This document shows positions 9,407 to 18,204 of a stretch of 64,000 nt of DNA, piece by piece (the stretch's first letter is position 1; the number at the start of each line of letters is the position of its first letter). The position numbers were made by a program, and so were the translations under genes. The DNA comes from Comamonas testosteroni ATCC 11996 (lineage in GTDB: Bacteria; Pseudomonadota; Gammaproteobacteria; Burkholderiales; Burkholderiaceae_C), in the NCBI RefSeq assembly GCF_000241525.1, contig NZ_AHIL01000038.1, forward strand, positions 124,001-188,000, written 5' to 3'. Under the pieces are notes generated by a model. That model saw only the letters and a program-made list of their open reading frames with translations. It was not told the DNA's origin and searched no databases.

Positions 9407-9451
9407 GCAGCCATCGGCCAAGCGGCGCAAAGGATTAATGCTATTTAAAAT

Positions 9452-9531
9452 ATAGCTACCATCGCTTTATACGAATAGGTTTCAGATATTTTTCATATTG
9501 AAATCCATATACATCAAGCGGTAGCAGCTAT
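9452..9531. repeat. Inverted pair of a 33-bp intergenic repeat between convergent genes
   Basis: Arm 1 (9452-9484) reads ATAGCTACCATCGCTT and so on; arm 2 (9499-9531) is its imperfect reverse complement, with a 14-nt spacer. The region is AT-rich. The arms resemble short ATAGCTGC..CGCTT repeats that I recall from intergenic regions of other Comamonadaceae. Placed between the convergent ends of the racemase-like gene and the cyclase, the pair could fold into a long hairpin and act as a two-way terminator or transcript-end stabiliser. Confidence 0.5.
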
Positions 9532-9611
9532 CACTATTAAAGCAACTTGCTTTGCCGGGGTAGACGCAGCCATGCAGGCCAAGCCCCGGCGTCACCAGAG
9601 CGCCTGCGGCG

Positions 9612-11126
9612 CTATGCCGCAGACGAGCTGGATAGAACGACCTTGTTGCGCCCGGTCATCTTGGCGCCATACAGCGCCTTGTCGGCCGACCGCAGCACCT
9701 CCTGCATATCCAGATCCTTGCCCGGCACCCAGGCCGCACAACCGATGCTGACCGTGATGCAGCCGAACTCGCTTCCGGTGTGCGCAATCGCAAGCTCGGA
9801 GACTGCCTCCCGGATGTTCTCGGCAATCAGCGCGCCTCCATCCAGGCTGGTGTCCGGCAGCACCACGATGAATTCCTCCCCCCCATAGCGGGCCGCACTG
9901 TCCTCGGGGCGCCGGATATTGCTGGCAATGCATCTGGCCACGGTAGCCAGAACCGCATCCCCGGCCTGATGCCCGTAGGTGTCGTTATAGGCCTTGAACC
10001 AGTCGATATCCACAAACAGCAGCGAGAAGGCGCTGTGACTTCTTTTGGCCCTGTGCCACTCGTGCTCGATGATCTCGTCGAGCTTGCGGCGGTTGTTCAG
10101 GCCGGTCAGGCCATCGGTACGCGCCAGCAGCGCCAGTTCGGACTCTGCGCGCATGCGCCGCTTGAGCTGCACTCCGAACGCAAAGGACAGGCCAATGAAA
10201 GCCATCGTGAGGGTCGCCATGACAGAGGTAATCAGCACAGCTCTCTGGCGCCAGACCTCGTAAATATCGGAATGCGCCTTGGCCACCATGATGATGAATG
10301 GCAAGCTGGGCAGATTCTTGAAGTAGTACGCGCGCTGCGCGCCATCCAGGTAGGAGGTATCCGAAAAGCTGCCTTCGGGTGCCGACATGAACTGCTGGAA
10401 CGTGCTTGCATTGCGGATATTGCGCCCGATGACCTTTGCATCGAAGGGCTGCCGCATCATCATGGCGCCATCTTTTCTGATCAGGGCCAGCGATCCGTGT
10501 TTACCTAGCGAAAGCACAGAAAACAGTTTCTGAAAGTACTCCAGCTGAACATCAATGAGCACAATGCCGGCGAAAGAGCCGTCCGCATGGGAAATCCGAC
10601 GGCTCAGAGGAATGCTCAGGGAGCCGCCATGCAGCGGGGATGAATAAGGGTCACCCACGTAGAGCCCGATGCTTGGACTCTCCTTATGCACTTTGAAAAA
10701 GTCATGATCCGAGTAATGCCCGTTCACCGAATTCTCGGCCCCTGCATTGAGGGCAATTTTTCCGTCTGCGTCAAGAACCAGGATGGATCCCAGATAGGTT
10801 GCGGTTGCGGCCTTGTCGAACAAGGCCGCATTACGCAAATGCGGCGAGGCGGCCATCACTTCGGAATCGTTGAGTCCATCGACCACGGCTTGCAACGACA
10901 GTGCATAGAGCTCGAAGTTCCTCACCACATCGTTTTCAGCAAGAAGGGCCACATTGCGCGATGTTTCTATCGCATGCTCCATTGCATCCAGTCGACTCTG
11001 GTAGAGGACGACGGTACAGATCGCAGTCATCGACAGCGCAATAATCCCTCCCACCAAGAGCATTGCATAGGGCGCACTAGAAATGAAGTGGAAGTGATCA
11101 AAAGCAGGCTTGCGAAATAGTTTCAT
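9612..11126 (-). CDS. Membrane diguanylate cyclase with dCache-type sensor domain
   Basis: A 504-residue inner-membrane enzyme predicted to make cyclic di-GMP. A first membrane segment lies near residues 18-42 (AMLLVGGIIALSMTAICTVV), followed by a periplasmic sensor of the Cache type, with VSIPLSRRI-like and GSLALIRKDGA stretches, and a second membrane segment near 285-310. The GGDEF domain has the active site GGEEF and, five residues before it, RPED, the canonical RxxD inhibitory site for product feedback. It stands alone between the side-chain cluster and tesR and points leftward. No link to steroids is visible other than position. Confidence 0.88.
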   Translation of the reverse strand: MKLFRKPAFDHFHFISSAPYAMLLVGGIIALSMTAICTVVLYQSRLDAMEHAIETSRNVALLAENDVVRNFELYALSLQAVVDGLNDSEVMAASPHLRNAALFDKAATATYLGSILVLDADGKIALNAGAENSVNGHYSDHDFFKVHKESPSIGLYVGDPYSSPLHGGSLSIPLSRRISHADGSFAGIVLIDVQLEYFQKLFSVLSLGKHGSLALIRKDGAMMMRQPFDAKVIGRNIRNASTFQQFMSAPEGSFSDTSYLDGAQRAYYFKNLPSLPFIIMVAKAHSDIYEVWRQRAVLITSVMATLTMAFIGLSFAFGVQLKRRMRAESELALLARTDGLTGLNNRRKLDEIIEHEWHRAKRSHSAFSLLFVDIDWFKAYNDTYGHQAGDAVLATVARCIASNIRRPEDSAARYGGEEFIVVLPDTSLDGGALIAENIREAVSELAIAHTGSEFGCITVSIGCAAWVPGKDLDMQEVLRSADKALYGAKMTGRNKVVLSSSSAA

Positions 11127-11692
11127 GTCGTTGCTTTATTTGAGCGAGCCGGTCACATTTCTTCTGTTTAGCCATGCAAGTGCTTTCTTCCGTAGGAACA
11201 CCGGATACTCACCCCCGCGCCCGTCATTCTGCCTTGGTTTCTCCAGTGAGGGGCGGGGGTTATCTTGCTCTGGCTGGCATGCGCGCCTCGACCGCCTGCC
11301 TGCTCTCAAACAATTGAACTTGCGTGATGGAATATGTGCAAAGCAAGCCAGGGAGACCACATGCCCCTCCTGCACGGACAAGCTGTGCGCAAGCAGAGTC
11401 CAGGGCCTGGAGATTGATTTCACCATGGAGTGCATGGAGAACATTCGCCAGGCCAGCCTGCAATCGGCAAGTCATTTCTGCATTTCTGCATCGGCGCCAT
11501 TTCGGCCCGGCCTCGCCTTCAATGAGTCGCGGCCGCTCTATGCCCGATCACGAGCAGCCGGAATCCGCGCATCCCATCGACATGCTGCGCGAGGTATTTT
11601 GCACGGTCATGGTTGAAAGCAGACTGCCCGCTTCTGCTCCATATGCATAAAAAAGCGGGCCGAAGCCCGCTTTTTATTTCCACCAACCGTCT
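11127..11692. other. 566-nt non-coding gap between tesR and the cyclase
   Basis: Open frames here (for example 11110-11616 plus, 11136-11444 minus) show no recognisable domain, no convincing ribosome site and mixed codon use, so I see no gene. The only clear signal is the tesR terminator at 11649-11675. The cyclase promoter must lie somewhere in 11127-11640, but I cannot place it. Confidence 0.5.
11649..11675 (-). terminator. Terminator closing the tesB-tesR transcription unit
   Basis: A perfect 6-bp GC stem (GCGGGC/GCCCGC) with the stable TTCG tetraloop on the minus strand, A-run on one side and T5 on the other. It lies 18 nt after the tesR stop. The flanking A and T runs would let it work both ways, but only tesR reads into it. 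Confidence 0.9.
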
Positions 11693-12940
11693 TCACTTGT
11701 TCCCCAGCCAGGCCACGCTGTTGAGAAAGATGCGCACCAGCTCGGTCTGGCGGCGCACCCCCGTCTTGGAGAAGATGGAGCGCAGATGCGCTCGGGCCGT
11801 ATTGCGGCGGATGTTGAGCGCTTCGGCAGCCTCCTCCAGCGACAGGCCGTTGGCCAGCTGGATGGCCAGCGAGGTCTCGGCCGGCGTCAGCTGGAACAAC
11901 TGCTGAGCCAGCTTCACGGGTGGGTCAGCCTTGCCGCCGGTGTCGCGTACAAAGACGGCGACGCTGGGGCGCTGCTTGCCTTCGGTCCACTCGTCGGGCG
12001 AGATGCTTTGCACCACCACGCCCCAGTTGAGCTGACCCGACTGGCGGCTGACCGACATGCCTTCGGTCATCGACAGACGCGAGACCTGGGTATGCATCAG
12101 CGCATCCTTGATCAGGCGCTGCAGCTTGCGGTTGTCGTTGGCGTAGTTGGCCTCCAGCATGCCGCCGGAGATCTTCAGGCCGTCCTGCATGTCCAGGATG
12201 CTGGCCGCAGCGGGATTGCACTCCAGCACATTGCCGTTCTGATCGAGGATGACCACCCCCACCATCAGCTGGGCCGTGGCCTTGCTGTAGAGAGAGATGA
12301 CCTGACGATCCTGGTTCACCGACAGATGCAGGGTCAGCGCGCGCTTGATGTGCGGCAGCATCATGGAGCCGAAGGCACGCTCCTGCTTGTTGAAAGCCGG
12401 GGCACCTTCGGGCCGCGTGATGCGCAGACCGTAGACGCAGCTGTCCTTGGTGACGATGTCGGCAGCCATCACGTGAAACACCTGCAGTTGCTTGCACCAG
12501 TCGTTGTAGTAGCTTGAAGCGCGCCACTCGGACTCGGGCATCACGTCCCCCACGGTCACGATACGGTCGGTAGGCATGCCGCGAAACGGGCTCATGCTGA
12601 TCTTGGGACAGTTCGGCATCAGATCGCGGCGGTCGCCTGCGGCCGAGACGATCAGCCCCACATCATCGGCAGAGCCGGGGCGCACGATGAGCGAAGCGTA
12701 ATTGCCGCCCAGTTGCAGACGCAGAGTCTCCAGAAAAGGCTTCCAGCCTTCCGGATCCATGGCAGCTTCATAGAGCTGACTGATCAGCGCACTGAACTGC
12801 TCGGCGCTCACAAAGGGCGCATCGGCCGACGCACGCACTGGGGCCGGGGTGTCGAATATGGGCACATCCTTGATCACGCAAGCGATGGAGCTCGGCGTGT
12901 AGGTGGAAAAACCCATCTTGGCGAAAGCGCTGTCCATCAT
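11693..12940 (-). CDS. tesR: LuxR-type positive regulator of steroid degradation
   Basis: A 415-residue regulator ending in a LuxR-type helix-turn-helix (about 345-400: LTPAETSLAIQLANGLSLEE, then RNTARAHLRSIFSKTGVRRQ). The middle carries a PAS-like fold (VVILDQNGNVLECNPAAA), a plausible ligand or partner domain. It is gene 18 of a run that begins with tesB. This agrees with the published description of the C. testosteroni cluster of 18 genes from tesB to tesR, in which TesR (close to TeiR) is needed for induction. ATG at 12940 is chosen because AAGGAG stands six bases upstream; the TTG at 12946 overlaps that spacer. Its position at the distal end implies that the activator is co-transcribed with its targets. 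Confidence 0.85.
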   Translation of the reverse strand: MMDSAFAKMGFSTYTPSSIACVIKDVPIFDTPAPVRASADAPFVSAEQFSALISQLYEAAMDPEGWKPFLETLRLQLGGNYASLIVRPGSADDVGLIVSAAGDRRDLMPNCPKISMSPFRGMPTDRIVTVGDVMPESEWRASSYYNDWCKQLQVFHVMAADIVTKDSCVYGLRITRPEGAPAFNKQERAFGSMMLPHIKRALTLHLSVNQDRQVISLYSKATAQLMVGVVILDQNGNVLECNPAAASILDMQDGLKISGGMLEANYANDNRKLQRLIKDALMHTQVSRLSMTEGMSVSRQSGQLNWGVVVQSISPDEWTEGKQRPSVAVFVRDTGGKADPPVKLAQQLFQLTPAETSLAIQLANGLSLEEAAEALNIRRNTARAHLRSIFSKTGVRRQTELVRIFLNSVAWLGNK

Positions 12941-12981
12941 GTTCAACTCCTTGGTTGAAGGTTGGTTGCAGACAGATCGGA

Positions 12982-14184
12982 TCAGTTCAGCTCAAACAGG
13001 CCGGCCGCGCCCATGCCGCCGCCAATACACATGCTCACCACCACAAAACGCACACCGCGGCGACGGCCTTCCAGCAGGGCGTGACCCACCAGACGGGCGC
13101 CCGACATGCCGAAGGGATGACCGATGGAGATTGCGCCGCCGTTGACGTTCAGGCGCTCATCGGGAATACCGAGCTTGTCGCGGCTGTAGATCACCTGGCA
13201 GGCAAATGCCTCGTTGATTTCCCACAGGCCGATGTCGCCAACCGTCAGCCCATGCTGCTTGAGCAGCTTGGGGATGGCATGGACGGGACCGATCCCCATT
13301 TCATCGGCACGGCAACCTGCCACGGCCACGCCGCGATAGATACCCAGAGGCGCGAGGCCGCGGCTGCGGGCTTCGTCGGCACTCATCACCACACAGGCGC
13401 TGGCGCCGTCGGACAGCTGGGATGCATTGCCGGCCGTGATGAACTGGCCTTGCTCCACCCACTGGCCGTTCTTCCATACAGGCTTGAGCTTGGCCAGACT
13501 CTCAAGCGTGGTGTCGGCACGGTTGCCCTCGTCGCGGGTCAGCGTAACTTCCTCACTGCCGGTGACATTGCCTTCCTTGTCAAACAACTGCTTGACCGTG
13601 GTCAGCGGCACAATTTCATCGTCGAACAGACCACGGGCCTGTGCAGCGGCCACGCGCTGCTGGCTGCGCAGCGAGTACTCGTCCTGGGCTTCACGACTGA
13701 TGCCGTAACGCTGGCTGACCAGCTCGGCCGTCTCTATCATCTGGATGTAGGCTGTGGGCTCTGCGGCCAGCACCGCCTTCGACTGGGCGCGGTACGAGTT
13801 CTTGTACTTGTTCTGTACCAGGGAGATGGACTCCAGGCCTCCAGCCACAGCGATATTCATCTCGCCGGTCATGATGCCCTTGGCAGCCGTGGCAATGCTC
13901 ATCAGGCCCGATGCGCACATGCGATCGATCACCATGCCGCCCACGGATTCCGGCAGGCCGGCGGTATAGCCGCACAGACGCCCCAGGTTGTAGCCCTGTG
14001 TACCCTGCTGCGCGGCAATGCCCAAAATGACATCATCCACATCCGCACCGGCCACATTCGCCTTGTTGAGCGCCGCGCGAATGACGTGTCCGCCCAGCAC
14101 GGGGGCTTCGGTGTCGTTGAAGGCACCACGGTAAGCCTTGCCTATGGGGGTACGTGCCGTCGAAACGATGACTGCGTCTTTCAT
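12982..14184 (-). CDS. Thiolase of steroid ring degradation (FadA6/ScdF-type)
   Basis: A 400-residue thiolase. The nucleophile is Cys90 in [10 protein letters not shown]; His is in GHPFGMSGA and the second Cys in [14 protein letters not shown] at 14184 follows AGGAG with eight bases between; the frame extends upstream to 14253 without homology. The gene lies 41 nt before tesR and follows a MaoC hydratase, a dehydrogenase and two acyl-CoA dehydrogenases, a full beta-oxidation round. By analogy with the actinobacterial KstR2 regulon and the TA441 scd genes it would cleave a 3-keto intermediate from the remains of rings B, C and D. Which of the two thiolases in this cluster does which round is not clear from sequence. 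Confidence 0.82.
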   Translation of the reverse strand: MKDAVIVSTARTPIGKAYRGAFNDTEAPVLGGHVIRAALNKANVAGADVDDVILGIAAQQGTQGYNLGRLCGYTAGLPESVGGMVIDRMCASGLMSIATAAKGIMTGEMNIAVAGGLESISLVQNKYKNSYRAQSKAVLAAEPTAYIQMIETAELVSQRYGISREAQDEYSLRSQQRVAAAQARGLFDDEIVPLTTVKQLFDKEGNVTGSEEVTLTRDEGNRADTTLESLAKLKPVWKNGQWVEQGQFITAGNASQLSDGASACVVMSADEARSRGLAPLGIYRGVAVAGCRADEMGIGPVHAIPKLLKQHGLTVGDIGLWEINEAFACQVIYSRDKLGIPDERLNVNGGAISIGHPFGMSGARLVGHALLEGRRRGVRFVVVSMCIGGGMGAAGLFELN

Positions 14185-14320
14185 GTCTTTGTCTCCTAAC
14201 TTTCTTTTCGTCGCGCCCTGGGCAGCTTTTGCTGCCGTATCGAGGTCGGCCACTCTGTCGGCAGCTCATCCCTCTTCACAAAAAATGCAACCGCCCACCG
14301 AAGCGGGCGCTTGCACACAC

Positions 14321-14806
14321 TCAATTTTCCCGGATAAAGAACAGCCTGCTGATGGTTTCAACCACACAGCCGGGTTTATCCTGATTCCTGACCTGTACGG
14401 TAATGCGGATCGTGACCTGTACGCCGTCTTCCCCGATCGGCGTAGCCGCCACCACCTCGCCGCTGCCACGCACGAAGCTGTTCACCAGCACCGGAGCCGG
14501 AAAACGCACCTTCTCGCAACCATAGTTGACGCCCATCTTCAGCCCCTGATAGCTGACCAGCTGAGGCAAAAACAGATTGGCCAGAGACAGCGTCAGATAT
14601 CCATGGGCTACGCAGGCGCCGAACGGGCCGTTCCTGGCCTGCTCGGGGTCCACATGAATCCATTGGTGATCGCCCGTGGCATCGGCAAACTGATTGATGC
14701 GCTCCTGCGTGATCTGCATCCATTCGGTCTCGCCCAGCTGACGCCCCACCGATGCCTGCACCGAGGCTGCCGAGTCAAACAGCATCTTGTCTGCGACTGC
14801 ATTCAT
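14321..14806 (-). CDS. MaoC-like (R)-specific enoyl-CoA hydratase
   Basis: A 161-residue single hotdog-fold hydratase. The hydratase motif is visible as ADATGDHQWIHVDPEQA, giving Asp46 and His51 as the expected catalytic pair, followed by AHGYLTLSL. It adds water to a 2-enoyl-CoA. The start lies two bases after the stop of the upstream dehydrogenase, and GAGGG inside that gene serves as ribosome site, so the two are translationally coupled. Together with the neighbouring dehydrogenases and thiolase it completes a beta-oxidation cycle; a ScdD-like role is plausible but unproven. Confidence 0.82.
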   Translation of the reverse strand: MNAVADKMLFDSAASVQASVGRQLGETEWMQITQERINQFADATGDHQWIHVDPEQARNGPFGACVAHGYLTLSLANLFLPQLVSYQGLKMGVNYGCEKVRFPAPVLVNSFVRGSGEVVAATPIGEDGVQVTIRITVQVRNQDKPGCVVETISRLFFIREN

Positions 14807-14808
14807 GC

Positions 14809-15594
14809 TCAGGCCCTCTGCGAGCTGACGGACACCACTTCACCCGTCATGTACGAGGAGTAGTCGCTGGCCAGGAAGATCATCACATTGGCCACTTCCC
14901 AGGGCTCTGCACCCCGACCAAAGGCTTCCTTCTCGGACAGCTTGGCCAGCAGTTCTTCAGAGGCGGACTTCTTGAGAAAGGCGTGGATGGCGATGGAAGG
15001 TGCCACGGCGTTGATGCGGATACCGAATTCGGCCGCCTCCAGCGCCGAACAGCGTGTAAGGGCCATCACGCCGGCCTTGGCGGCTGCGTAGTGAGCCTGC
15101 TCTGTCTGAGCGCGCCAGCCCAGCACCGAGGCGTTGTTGACGATCACGCCCTTGCCGCGCGGTTGCATCAGCTTGAGCGCTGCGCGCGTCATGCGGAAGG
15201 TGCCGGTCAACGTGATGTCGATGACCTTGCTCCACTCATCATCGCCCATGTCGACGACCTTGCAGCTGGTGCCCAGACCCGCGTTATTGATCAGCACATC
15301 GATACCGCCCATGGCGCTGTCGGCTTCGGAGATCAGTGCCTGAACCTGTTCTTCCTTGCTCACGTCGCAAAGCTTGCCAAAGACCTGGGTCATGCCCGTG
15401 TCCTTTTTGATCTGCTCCACGGCTTCGGCCAGCCGACGCTCATGCACGTCGGAGATGAACAAGGCCTTGCAGCCCTCCTCTGCTGCTCGTTTTGCAGCAG
15501 AGAAACCAATACCAGCGCCAGCTGCGGCGGTTACGAGAACTGTCTTGTCTTTGAGCAGACCGTGGGGGGCAACGTAGGAGGGAGCGCTAATCAT
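14809..15594 (-). CDS. Short-chain dehydrogenase of steroid beta-oxidation (IpdF/ScdG-like)
   Basis: A 261-residue SDR with VLVTAAAGAGIGFSAAKRAA at residues 18-37 and the catalytic set in VNNASVLGWRAQTEQAHYAAAKAG. It probably oxidises a 3-hydroxyacyl-CoA or a ring hydroxyl. No good ribosome site precedes ATG at 15594, which is unusual in this operon. The 215 nt before it hold an inverted repeat (15711-15746) and TGGACG-type sequences, so a secondary promoter may lie here. The overall sequence style recalls the IpdF-type dehydrogenase of the actinobacterial HIP pathway; exact substrate is inferred. Confidence 0.8.
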   Translation of the reverse strand: MISAPSYVAPHGLLKDKTVLVTAAAGAGIGFSAAKRAAEEGCKALFISDVHERRLAEAVEQIKKDTGMTQVFGKLCDVSKEEQVQALISEADSAMGGIDVLINNAGLGTSCKVVDMGDDEWSKVIDITLTGTFRMTRAALKLMQPRGKGVIVNNASVLGWRAQTEQAHYAAAKAGVMALTRCSALEAAEFGIRINAVAPSIAIHAFLKKSASEELLAKLSEKEAFGRGAEPWEVANVMIFLASDYSSYMTGEVVSVSSQRA

Positions 15595-15710
15595 TTGTCA
15601 TTCAAAAGTAGTTGCCTCGATCTTCCGATCGTCGCTGCGCTGCAGCATCGTCACTTTGGACGATAGGTCATTCCCTAGTGTCGCTGGACGGACATTTCAA
15701 ACGCAAAAGT

Positions 15711-15746
15711 GCCGTAAATCTTCAGGGTCAACCCTCGATTTACGGC
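15711..15746. repeat. Perfect 10-bp inverted repeat with nested inner repeat
   Basis: GCCGTAAATC (15711-15720) and GATTTACGGC (15737-15746) are exact reverse complements; between them GGGT and ACCC pair again. It lies between the dehydrogenase pair ending at 15810 and the next gene starting at 15594. It lacks a good T run in either direction, so an operator or RNA-stability hairpin is as likely as a terminator. Confidence 0.6.
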
Positions 15747-15809
15747 AGCTTTACGTCAACCAATCAGAGTAATCACCTACACAAGGACAAGCACTCCAGG
15801 CTCCTGGAG

Positions 15810-16988
15810 TCAGCGCGGCATGCCCAGCGCACGCTCGGCCATGAGGTTCAGCTGAATCTCGTTGGTGCCGGCGTAAATGGTGTCGGCGCGGCTGACCAGC
15901 CACAGTTGCTGCAGCGCAGCAAGCGCAGGCTCCTTGAGCACCAGCTCGCCCTGCTCGCCCAGCACATCCATGGCCAGCTCGCCCAGATCACGGTGCCAGT
16001 TGGACCATGCGTATTTGGAGACGGAAGCCACACGCAAGGGCGTGCTCTCATCGCTGGAGCGCAGCGCATGGGCGCGCAGAGTCTGCAGGCCCATATCGGC
16101 CTTGGCCAGGCGCTGACGGATCAGCGGGTCGCGGGCCGCGCCATTGCGCTTGGCCAGGTCGATGATCAGGTCCAGCTCATAGCGGAAATGTGCCTGCTGG
16201 CCCAGAGTGGACGCACCGCGCTCGCAGCCCAGCAGGTACATGGCGACCTTCCAGCCGTCACCCACGGGGCCCAGATGCAGCGCGCCTTCGGTGCGTGCGC
16301 CGTCAAAGAAGACTTCGTTGAACTCCGAAGTACCGGTGATCTGGCGAATCGGACGCACCTCCACGCCGGCCTGCTTGATGGGCACCAGCAGCAGCACCAT
16401 GCCCGCATGGCGGGGGCCGGCAGTGCTCGCACCAGTCTCGTCGGTGCGAGCCAGCACAAACACCCATTCGGACTCATGGGCCCAGGAGGTCCAGACCTTC
16501 TGACCGTTGATCACCCACTCGCCCGTGGCCGCATCGCGATGGGCTTTGGTGCGAATCCCCGCCAGGTCAGAGCCCGCGCCGGGCTCGGAGTAGCCCTGAG
16601 CCCAGTAGTCGGTACCAGCCAGAATGCCGGGCAGAAAACGCTGCTTCTGCTCGGGCGTGCCAAAAGCCATCAACGTGGGGGCCAGCAGGGTCTCGCCAAT
16701 ATGGCCGATGCGGCCTGGGCCGCCGCAGCGCACATACTCCTCGTGAAAAATGACTTGCTGCGCCAGCGGGGCGTTGCGGCCGCCGTACCGGGGCTCCCAG
16801 CCCAGGCCGGTCCAGCCGCCCTTGGCCAGCTCCTGCTCCCATTCCTTGGCCAGCTCCGCGTCATAGCCTTCGGCGCCCAGGCCGCTGGCATGTTTGAGCG
16901 GTGCAAACTTGCCCGTCAGATGCTGTGCCATCCATTCCCGCACCTCGGCGCGAAAGGCTTCATTGATTTCCGATTCCTGCATCTTCAT
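15810..16988 (-). CDS. Acyl-CoA dehydrogenase, FadE30-like subunit (candidate ScdC1/C2)
   Basis: A 392-residue acyl-CoA dehydrogenase with YSEPGAGSDLAGI, WVINGQKVWTSWAHE (flavin and substrate binding strands) and the C-terminal YAGTNEIQLNLMAERALG. The ATG at 16988 overlaps the stop of the preceding dehydrogenase as ATGA, so the two are translated as a coupled pair. Steroid acyl-CoA dehydrogenases are usually alpha2beta2 heteromers of adjacent genes, one subunit carrying the catalytic base, and this pair fits. The likely reaction is alpha,beta-desaturation of the CoA ester remaining after B-ring opening. The pathway step is inferred from gene order. Confidence 0.83.
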   Translation of the reverse strand: MKMQESEINEAFRAEVREWMAQHLTGKFAPLKHASGLGAEGYDAELAKEWEQELAKGGWTGLGWEPRYGGRNAPLAQQVIFHEEYVRCGGPGRIGHIGETLLAPTLMAFGTPEQKQRFLPGILAGTDYWAQGYSEPGAGSDLAGIRTKAHRDAATGEWVINGQKVWTSWAHESEWVFVLARTDETGASTAGPRHAGMVLLLVPIKQAGVEVRPIRQITGTSEFNEVFFDGARTEGALHLGPVGDGWKVAMYLLGCERGASTLGQQAHFRYELDLIIDLAKRNGAARDPLIRQRLAKADMGLQTLRAHALRSSDESTPLRVASVSKYAWSNWHRDLGELAMDVLGEQGELVLKEPALAALQQLWLVSRADTIYAGTNEIQLNLMAERALGMPR

Positions 16989-18136
16989 GCCGCCTCCGCC
17001 ATCTGATCTTCTGTCGCTTCGTCCAACAAGCGCACTGCCACCAGCTCTCGCCACTGCTCCACCGTACCCAGGCGCTGGCTGGATGCCTGCGCACGGCGGA
17101 AGAACAGATGCGGATCAAACTCCCAAGTGAATCCCACGCCGCCGTGCAACTGAATGCTTTCGCGCGTGGAAAACAGAGCTGCCTCCGTTGCATCTGTGCG
17201 AGCTTGAGCCGCGAAGTAGCTCAGATCGCTTATATCGCCAGCGGTATCCGCCATGAAAGCTGCTGCATAGACGGCAGAGCGCGCGGTCTCCACCTTCACC
17301 AGCATCTGCGCTGCCCGGTGCTTGACGCCCTGAAAGCTGCCCACGGCCTTGCCGAACTGCTGTCGCTCCTTGGTGTAGTCCACGGCCAGATTCAGCGCGC
17401 GCTCTGCCACGCCGACCTGCTCGGCCGCAAGGCCGATGGCGGCCAGGTTGCGGGTCTGAGCCCACAGGCTCCTGAGCGCCTCGCCATGCATCAGCACGGC
17501 AGCGCCAGTCAATCTCACATTAACGGCCATGACATCGGCACTGCTGCGTGTGGCATCCACCGTCGTCAGCGCCTGCACGCTCAAACCTTCTTCCCTGGCA
17601 TGCACCTCCAGCAGGCCCAGTGATCCGCAAGGCAGGGTAGCGGGCAGCAGGAACACATCGGCATGTGCTCCTGATCCCACCTGACTCCACTGGCCATTGA
17701 GCACCAGCGCATCGCCCTCCACCTTCACAGTCGCCGCAGTGGGCAGCTCGCCACGCACAGTCATGCCAAGCACGCATATCCGGCCTGAGGCGGCCAGGCG
17801 CTCCACCACGCCCAGGCCCTGCTCGGTCTGGCTCAACGCTTGCCACAACGGTGTCACTGCGACAACAGCGTCAAAAAACGGCACGCAGGCCAGGTGATAG
17901 CCCATCTGCTCCTGAAGCAGCACCAGCTCGCGCCAGCCCAGACCCATGCCACCTGCGGCTTCGGGCAGGGCCACGCTGCACCAGCCCATGTCCAGCACTT
18001 CCCGCCACAGGGCACGGTCCAGCCCGCCCTCGGTTTCAGAAACCTTGCGTGCCTGCGCCGTGCTGCTTTTTTCCTGCAGAAACACTGCAGCGCTCTCGGC
18101 GATCATTTTTTGTTCTTCGTTCAGACTTAAATCCAT
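16985..18136 (-). CDS. Acyl-CoA dehydrogenase, partner subunit (candidate ScdC1/C2)
   Basis: A 383-residue acyl-CoA dehydrogenase-like protein starting MDLSLNEEQKM. The core TKERQQFGKAVGSFQGVKHR and the C-terminal LHGGVGFTWEFDPHLFFRRA are family hallmarks, while the middle beta domain is more divergent than in its partner, as is typical of the second chain in steroid heteromers. The frame continues upstream to 18286 without homology; ATG at 18136 is chosen for domain fit. Its last four bases are shared with the partner start. Function alone is doubtful; it probably forms a complex with the 15810-16988 product. Confidence 0.82.
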   Translation of the reverse strand: MDLSLNEEQKMIAESAAVFLQEKSSTAQARKVSETEGGLDRALWREVLDMGWCSVALPEAAGGMGLGWRELVLLQEQMGYHLACVPFFDAVVAVTPLWQALSQTEQGLGVVERLAASGRICVLGMTVRGELPTAATVKVEGDALVLNGQWSQVGSGAHADVFLLPATLPCGSLGLLEVHAREEGLSVQALTTVDATRSSADVMAVNVRLTGAAVLMHGEALRSLWAQTRNLAAIGLAAEQVGVAERALNLAVDYTKERQQFGKAVGSFQGVKHRAAQMLVKVETARSAVYAAAFMADTAGDISDLSYFAAQARTDATEAALFSTRESIQLHGGVGFTWEFDPHLFFRRAQASSQRLGTVEQWRELVAVRLLDEATEDQMAEAA

Positions 18137-18204
18137 GATGGCTCGCGTCCTGAGTTCTTCATCGAATGGGAAGGTCGGGCCCCCGACCCGGCTGCTTCTT
18201 CTGC

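Noticed and set aside
9554..9590. GCCGGGG/CCCCGGC as terminator of the cyclase
   Set aside because: The loop is 22 nt and no T run follows on the minus strand; the inverted repeat at 9452-9531 is a better candidate.
11110..11616. 168-codon plus-strand frame between cyclase and tesR
   Set aside because: Overlaps the cyclase start, has no domain, no ribosome site and irregular composition.
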